Source: an uncultured Eubacteriales bacterium
GTDB lineage: Bacteria > Bacillota > Clostridia > Lachnospirales > Lachnospiraceae
Direction of reading: 5' to 3'
Assembly (NCBI GenBank): GCA_900314775.1
Contig: OMWM01000014.1
Location: 1-47,979, forward strand
Length of the DNA: 47,979 nucleotides
Shown here piece after piece: positions 42,979-47,979 of this stretch (position 1 is the stretch's first letter; every line of letters begins with the position of its first letter). The notes beneath the pieces were generated by a model. It had not been told where the DNA came from and did no database searches. It saw only the letters and a program-made list of their open reading frames with translations. Made by a program: the position numbers and the translations under genes.

Positions 42979-44646
42979 TTATGCTTTCTGCCTGTCTCCG
43001 GCCGCTTCCCGGCGCCGGATGATCATCAGCACGGCGAGCAGGAGAATCAGCGTAACCGGCGTACAGATCAGTGCGGCATTGCTTTCCGTGATATTGCCGA
43101 CGATGCCGGTCAGCAGGTAGCCGGCTGCACAGACGGCGGCGGCCGTCATCGCATACGGCAGCTGCGTGGATACATGGTTTACATGGCTGCAGTGCGAGCC
43201 GGCGGACGACATGATGGTCGTATCCGAGATCGGAGAGCAGTGGTCGCCGCATACCGCACCGGAGAGGCAGGCCGCGATCGAGATGGTCAGCATTTCCGGA
43301 GCATCCGGGAATACGCTGCAGACGATCGGAATCAGGATCGTGAAGGTGCCCCAGCTGGTGCCCGTCGAGAAGGACAGGAAAACCGAGATGACGAAGATGA
43401 TGACCGGCAGAAACATGTTCAGTGAACCTGCCGAACCGGACACGACGTCATGAATGAAACCGCTCGCATCGAGCAGACCGGTCATGCCGGAGAGATTCCA
43501 GGACATGACGAGAATAATCATCGGTGCGCACATCGAACGGAAACCTGCCGGCAGACATTCCATGAATTCCTTAAAGGTGACAACGCCGCGCAGCAGATAC
43601 AGGCAGAAGGTGAAAAGAAGCGTTACCAGGCTGCCCATGACCATACCCACGGCGGAATTGCAGTTGGCAAAGGCCTCGATGAAGCTGACGCCGTCAAAGA
43701 ATCCGCCGGTGTAGACCATGCCGGTGATGCAGGTGAAGATCAGGACGGCAACCGGCAGCACGAGGTCGATCACCGATCCGCGTCTTTCCCCTTCCTCATC
43801 GGAGATATCGTCTCCATAAGGACGGTCCGGCGTCGTGAACAGGTCGCCTTTCAAGGCGTTGGCTTCGTGTACCTTCATCGGACCGTAGTCAAATTTCATC
43901 AGCGACAGCGTGATAATCATCAGAAGCGTTGTCAGCGCATAGAGATTATACGGAATTGTCTGGATGAACATGTGAAATCCGTTGATGTGATATTTTTCCG
44001 GTATGGAATAGCTGACCGCCGCCGCCCAGCTGGATACCGGCGCGATGATGCAGATCGGCGCAGCCGTCGCGTCGATCAGATACGCCAGCTTCGAACGGGA
44101 AATTTTATAGCGGTCGGTGACAGGGCGCATGACGGAACCGACGGTCATGCAGTTGAAGCCGTCGTCCACAAAAATGATTACGCCGAGCAGAACCGTTGCC
44201 AGTTCCGCGCCCACACGCGTTTTGATGTGCGAGGAGGCCCAGCGGCCGAACGCCGCGGCGCCGCCGGATTTGTTCATCAGGGCGACGAGTGTGCCGAGGA
44301 TGATGACAAATACGAGAATGCTGGCGTGCGACAGGTCGGTGATGTTGACGACGAAGCCGCCCTCTTCATTGTAGAGCAGTGTATTGAGGCCGAGCACGAG
44401 ATTGCCGTTGGCGTAAAGCAGGGCGCCGACCGTGATACCGGCAAACAGTGAGGAGTAGACCTCCTTGGTGATCAGCGCCAGCGTGATGGCGATGACAGGC
44501 GGCAGAAGTGAAAAGATAGTTGAGTAGACGGGCGGCGTATAATCGTCCGGCACCGTCGACGGGGTCTGGCCGGTGCGCCAGATCAGCAGTATGAGGACGG
44601 CCGCGATCGCAATCATGGCAGCCGCCGCATGTTTTTTGTTTTTCAT
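42979..44646 (-). CDS. nhaC: NhaC family Na+/H+ antiporter
   Basis: 555 residues, about 12 or more membrane helices. The family pattern is clear: an N-terminal helix, IIFVDDGFNCMTVGSVMRPVTDRYKISRSKLAYLIDATAAPICIIAPVSSWAA-type core (about residues 155-210), and late SFSTGTSWGTFTI and GDHCSPISDTT. NhaC proteins exchange Na+ for H+, though many relatives carry organic ions such as tyramine/tyrosine or malate/lactate. ATG 44646 is eight bases after AGAGG, better than ATG 44652. It is monocistronic. Confidence 0.92.
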   Translation of the reverse strand: MKNKKHAAAAMIAIAAVLILLIWRTGQTPSTVPDDYTPPVYSTIFSLLPPVIAITLALITKEVYSSLFAGITVGALLYANGNLVLGLNTLLYNEEGGFVVNITDLSHASILVFVIILGTLVALMNKSGGAAAFGRWASSHIKTRVGAELATVLLGVIIFVDDGFNCMTVGSVMRPVTDRYKISRSKLAYLIDATAAPICIIAPVSSWAAAVSYSIPEKYHINGFHMFIQTIPYNLYALTTLLMIITLSLMKFDYGPMKVHEANALKGDLFTTPDRPYGDDISDEEGERRGSVIDLVLPVAVLIFTCITGMVYTGGFFDGVSFIEAFANCNSAVGMVMGSLVTLLFTFCLYLLRGVVTFKEFMECLPAGFRSMCAPMIILVMSWNLSGMTGLLDASGFIHDVVSGSAGSLNMFLPVIIFVISVFLSFSTGTSWGTFTILIPIVCSVFPDAPEMLTISIAACLSGAVCGDHCSPISDTTIMSSAGSHCSHVNHVSTQLPYAMTAAAVCAAGYLLTGIVGNITESNAALICTPVTLILLLAVLMIIRRREAAGDRQKA

Positions 44647-44769
44647 GAACATTTCCTCTCTATGCCAGAATAAATTCTATTGTTTCAGTATACATTCATG
44701 AGGCGTTAAAAACAATCTGTTATTTGCTATTTCTTCTATTATAATAGAGGGAACAGATATTGCGAGGAG

Positions 44770-46038
44770 GTGCAGAATACGGAACAGAGATTTATTTTTC
44801 ATGTGGACGTCAATTCTGCTTTTCTGTCCTGGACGGCGGTCGACCGGCTGCGTAAAGACCCGGGGAGCGTTGATCTGCGCACGATTCCGGCGGCGATCTG
44901 CGCGGACCCGGATTTCAGCCGGTCCGTCGTGACGGCCAAGTCGATACCGGCGAAGAAATACGGGGTTCAGACCGGTGAGCCGACGCGGCAGGCGATGAAA
45001 AAGTGCCGGACGCTGAAGCTTGTCCGCGCCGATTTCGGCCTGTACCGGCGATGCTCGGCGCAGCTGATGGATATTCTGCATTCCTATACGGATCTTGTGC
45101 AGCAGATTTCGATCGATGAGGCATTTATGGATGTGAGCGCTCTGATTAAAGACGCGCCGCCGGCGCAGCGCCGGCAGGCCGCACAGCAGCTCGCCGTGAA
45201 CGTGAAGGATACTGTGCGGGAGAGGCTGCATTTTACGGTCAATGTAGGCGTGGCGCACAATAAGCTGCTTGCCAAGATGGCCAGTGATTTCGAAAAGCCG
45301 GACAAGGTGCATACCCTCTTTGAAGACGAGATCGCCGGGAAAATGTGGCCGCTGCCGATCGGCGAGCTCTATGGCTGCGGACAGGCGACGAGCAGCCGGC
45401 TCATCAGCCTGGGCATAAAGACCATAGGCGATGCCGCCGCGGCGGACATGGAATTTCTCCAGCAGCAGCTCGGGGAAAAGGCCGGCCGCTATATTTCAGA
45501 GAGCGCCCGCGGCATAGACGATACGCCGGTCAGTCCGCAGCGGCGTAAGGCGCAGAGCTATTCTAATGAAGAGACGACTGCGGAGAACATCACGGCGGAC
45601 AATTATCAGCAATACGCAAAGCCTTTGATCCGCAAACTGTCCGCCAGCGTCGCCGGGCGACTGAAAAAAGACAGCACGGTCGGTTCGACGGTGACCTTGT
45701 CGGTCAAGACAGATGATTTCAGGCGGATCAGCCGGCAGGTGCCGCTGGATGCCGGCACGAATGACGGAAAGATAATCGCGGATACAGCCTGGGCGCTTTT
45801 TGAAAAGCTGGCGGCAGGACCGGAAGGCCTGTTCCGGCAGGGGAAAGAGATCCGGCTGATCGGTGTCGGCGTATCCCATCTCTCTGAAGATGATTTTCAC
45901 CAGCTCAGCATGTTCGACCTGATGAAAGAGGATCAGAAATACGGGAAGGTGAGAGATGCGGCGGCGCAGCTGCGGGAAAAATACGGGCAGGACGTCATTT
46001 TCCGGGCGAGCGATCTGGAAAAAAAGAAAAAGTCATAA
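44770..46038 (+). CDS. dinB: DNA polymerase IV (Y-family), with an irregular start
   Basis: Error-prone lesion-bypass polymerase of about 420 residues. FHVDVNSAFLSW and SIDEAFMDVS carry the catalytic acids, GVAHNKLLAKMASDFEKPD is the Y-family signature, and the little-finger domain ends the protein. The coordinates use GTG 44770, the first standard codon, but that GTG overlaps the AGGAGG ribosome site (44765-44770). The site instead points to ACG 44779, exactly where related proteins start (M-E-x-R-x-I-F-H-V-D). So an ATG has probably changed to ACG, and translation may be weak or start at GTG. Confidence 0.9.
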   Translation: MQNTEQRFIFHVDVNSAFLSWTAVDRLRKDPGSVDLRTIPAAICADPDFSRSVVTAKSIPAKKYGVQTGEPTRQAMKKCRTLKLVRADFGLYRRCSAQLMDILHSYTDLVQQISIDEAFMDVSALIKDAPPAQRRQAAQQLAVNVKDTVRERLHFTVNVGVAHNKLLAKMASDFEKPDKVHTLFEDEIAGKMWPLPIGELYGCGQATSSRLISLGIKTIGDAAAADMEFLQQQLGEKAGRYISESARGIDDTPVSPQRRKAQSYSNEETTAENITADNYQQYAKPLIRKLSASVAGRLKKDSTVGSTVTLSVKTDDFRRISRQVPLDAGTNDGKIIADTAWALFEKLAAGPEGLFRQGKEIRLIGVGVSHLSEDDFHQLSMFDLMKEDQKYGKVRDAAAQLREKYGQDVIFRASDLEKKKKS

Positions 46039-46060
46039 TTTCATCACTTCTGATTCATAG

Positions 46061-46094
46061 GCTGGTCATATTTTCACGGTATGCTCATACCAGC
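46061..46094. promoter_or_regulatory. Nested inverted repeats before the surface-protein gene
   Basis: GCTGGT/ACCAGC (46061-46066 and 46089-46094) encloses GGTATG/CATACC (46078-46083 and 46086-46091). It lies 25 bases before the GTG start, with no obvious promoter boxes. Possible operator or leader stem. Confidence 0.35.
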
Positions 46095-46118
46095 AAGAAA
46101 AAACGAGGTGATGCAGGC

Positions 46119-47900
46119 GTGAAGAAAATCAGAAATTCAAAAATTACAGCATTGGTTCTGGCCGGGGCGCTGGGACTTGGCATGATCGTGACACCGACGA
46201 TGAGTACGCTGGCAGAGGAGCAGCCGCCGGATATGCCGAGCGGCGAGGCAGGCGGCGAGGCAGGCGGCGGACAGGCACCGGACGACGGTGGCGGCGGCGC
46301 AGGCGGCGGCGCGGATACACAGACCTATGACTATTCCGGTACGCTTTCCGGAGCGCTCACAGCCGACGGGGAAAGCGTGGACTCGGACGGTGAGACCGTC
46401 AGTGCCGATACAGCTGATGAAAATGCGGCGCTCGCGCAGAACGGCGGCACGCTGAATATCACAGACGGTACGCTGAGCAAAAGCGGCGATGACACCGATG
46501 GCGATAACTGCAACTTCTACGGTATCAATTCCATCCTGCTTTCCGTGGGATCCGATTCGGCGGCGCACATTTCAAACAGTACGCTGACGGCAGACAGCGA
46601 AGGCTCCAATGGTATCTTCGCGACGGATTCCGGTACAGTCTACGCTGAGAATGATACCATCTCGACGAGTGCAGGCAATTCCAGAGGACTGGATGCCACA
46701 TACGGCGGTACGATAATCGCAGATAATATGGATATTACCACGCAGGGCGATCACAGTGCTTCGATCGCGACCGACCGCGGCGGCGGTGATATTTCGGTGA
46801 CAGACAGCACGCTCAGCACGGCAGGTTCCGGCTCACCGCTCCTGTATTCGACCGGCAATGTCCAGGTGGACGGTGTGACCGGCACAGCGACCGGCAGCCA
46901 GATCGCCGGCATGGAAGGCCTGAATACCATCCTTATCTATAATTCTGATCTCACGTCGACGGTTACGGATAAGACGGCGAGCGATCCGATCGCGGACGGC
47001 GTCATTATTTACCAGTCAACGTCCGGCGATGCGGAGACAACGACAGGCGATGCGGCACGCTTTGAGGCCGTGGACTCGACACTTTCCAGTTCCATTGCCT
47101 CCGGCGCGATGTTCTATGTGACAAACACGCAGGCAGATATTCTTCTGAGCGGCACAACGCTTGATTTTGACAGCGATAACGCCGAACTGATCAATATCGC
47201 CGGCAATGATTCGAACAATTGGGGCACAGCCGGTTCCAACGGCGGCACGGTTGCCTTCACGATGCGCGATGAGGATGTTTCCGGCGACATCGATGTAGAT
47301 ACCATCAGTTCCCTGGATCTGTACCTGCTCGACGGCACGACGTATACCGGCGCCGCGAAGATTACAGAGAATGCAAACGGCAGCACATCGGACAGCCCGA
47401 TCACCGTGAATATCGGTTCCGATTCAAAATGGGTGGTTACCGGCGACAGCACGATTTCCAATCTGAATATGGAAGACGGTGCGCAGATTGTCGATGAAGA
47501 CGGCAATACGGTAACGGTTGTCGTAAACGGCACGGAGCAGATCAGCGGCGACAGCCAGTATACGGTTACCGTAACCGGTTCTTATTCCGATACGGTTTCC
47601 ACTGACGAGGACAATGAGCTGACGGAAGACTATATTGACCGGACAGCATTTGACGAATATTATGATACCGAAACGACATTCGGTCAGACCAGTGCGGAAA
47701 CGGAATCCGTACAGGCCGATACATCGGCGGCATCCGAAACAGTCAGCACCGTGGAAACGGAAAGCACGGCTGATGAAGACAGCGGAAGCCATGTGGCGCG
47801 CAATATTGTCATCGGCACTGTCTGTGCGGTGATTGTCGCTCTTCTGATTATCATTCCGATCGTCACCAGAAAGAAAAAACAATCGCCGATTGTAAAATGA
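46119..47900 (+). CDS. Large exported surface protein with beta-helix-like repeats
   Basis: 593 residues. A signal peptide (about 1-32, ending STLAEE) is followed by a Gly/Pro/Asp-rich linker (33-70). A long Thr/Ser/Asp-rich region with repeated T-L-x-x-S, G-G-T-x-x and D-S-T-L turns (about 95-480) is typical of parallel beta-helix adhesins. The C-terminus has a membrane helix (NIVIGTVCAVIVALLIIIPI) and a KKK tail, so it stays on the cell membrane rather than carrying an LPXTG motif. The start is GTG 46119 behind GAGGTGATG. The strongly acidic character suggests ion or glycan binding. Function unknown. Confidence 0.8.
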   Translation: MKKIRNSKITALVLAGALGLGMIVTPTMSTLAEEQPPDMPSGEAGGEAGGGQAPDDGGGGAGGGADTQTYDYSGTLSGALTADGESVDSDGETVSADTADENAALAQNGGTLNITDGTLSKSGDDTDGDNCNFYGINSILLSVGSDSAAHISNSTLTADSEGSNGIFATDSGTVYAENDTISTSAGNSRGLDATYGGTIIADNMDITTQGDHSASIATDRGGGDISVTDSTLSTAGSGSPLLYSTGNVQVDGVTGTATGSQIAGMEGLNTILIYNSDLTSTVTDKTASDPIADGVIIYQSTSGDAETTTGDAARFEAVDSTLSSSIASGAMFYVTNTQADILLSGTTLDFDSDNAELINIAGNDSNNWGTAGSNGGTVAFTMRDEDVSGDIDVDTISSLDLYLLDGTTYTGAAKITENANGSTSDSPITVNIGSDSKWVVTGDSTISNLNMEDGAQIVDEDGNTVTVVVNGTEQISGDSQYTVTVTGSYSDTVSTDEDNELTEDYIDRTAFDEYYDTETTFGQTSAETESVQADTSAASETVSTVETESTADEDSGSHVARNIVIGTVCAVIVALLIIIPIVTRKKKQSPIVK

Positions 47901-47979
47901 AGTTGGACATCTGAATAAAATAAGGATCCATGGCAGGATTTTTGGTAGAATGTTAATTACCACAAAAAACTATCTACAG

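Noticed and set aside
43450..44451. 333-codon plus-strand ORF opposite nhaC
   Set aside because: A low-complexity, charged shadow of a membrane-protein frame, with no ribosome site.

Overview
The window looks like chromosomal DNA of an anaerobic, gut-type Bacillota. It is probably a Clostridia member close to Lachnospiraceae, which I infer from gene content rather than from any marker gene. The pointers are strong AGGAGG ribosome sites, sigma-A promoters of the TTGACA-17-TATAAT kind, a type III glutamine synthetase, transketolase split into two subunit genes, a DUF1002 protein, a small RelQ-like alarmone synthetase, an NhaC antiporter and a class C-like group II intron end. No rRNA, tRNA or CRISPR array was seen.

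Layout. 1-95: the 3' end (domains V and VI) of a group II intron lying over the tail of a small membrane-protein gene. 438-2924: nucleoside salvage (pyrimidine-nucleoside phosphorylase, cytidine deaminase) and a transaldolase-like aldolase. 2990-5913: a MarR regulator with repeated operator-like sites, a methyltransferase-like gene ending in a short tandem repeat, a DsbA/FrnE-like thioredoxin-fold protein and an 8-oxoguanine glycosylase. 5982-14935: cysteine synthase, phosphopantetheinyl transferase, a CorA channel, a TPR protein, an AEC transporter, two transketolase subunits, TcdA and a secreted DUF1002 protein. 15097-18989: an acetyltransferase, then a three-gene unit of a protease-less Lon-type AAA+ ATPase, an unknown protein and a membrane-anchored Mrr-like nuclease. 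19281-24337: two hydrolases, a 40-residue membrane peptide and a cell-envelope group (GT2-GtrA, NAGPA domain, PAP2, zinc phospholipase C-like). 24505-27036: an alarmone synthetase overlapping a two-component system.

27232-39432: a half-size EamA transporter, a membrane alpha/beta hydrolase, a NUDIX enzyme, then a nitrogen-assimilation block: asnB facing away from glnN, gltB and gltD. Both asnB and glnN have short leaders that contain an intrinsic terminator. gltB carries an internal deletion plus frameshift. 39523-40969: a TetR regulator and two small proteins. 40970-41597: about 630 bases with no recognised gene but with a full promoter, minute ORFs behind strong ribosome sites, a terminator, and three palindromes spaced exactly 23 bases apart. 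41598-47900: a SprT-like metalloprotein, a catalytically dead integrase-fold protein (possible MrpR-type repressor), an NhaC antiporter, DNA polymerase IV with a degenerate start codon, and a large wall or membrane-anchored surface protein. The last 79 bases hold nothing I can assign.

The best candidates for something undescribed are the ATPase/unknown/membrane-nuclease unit (15930-18989) and the palindrome array with its neighbouring RNA unit and dead recombinase (41041-42909). The gltB lesion and the paired attenuator-like leaders of asnB and glnN are the most informative observations about metabolism.
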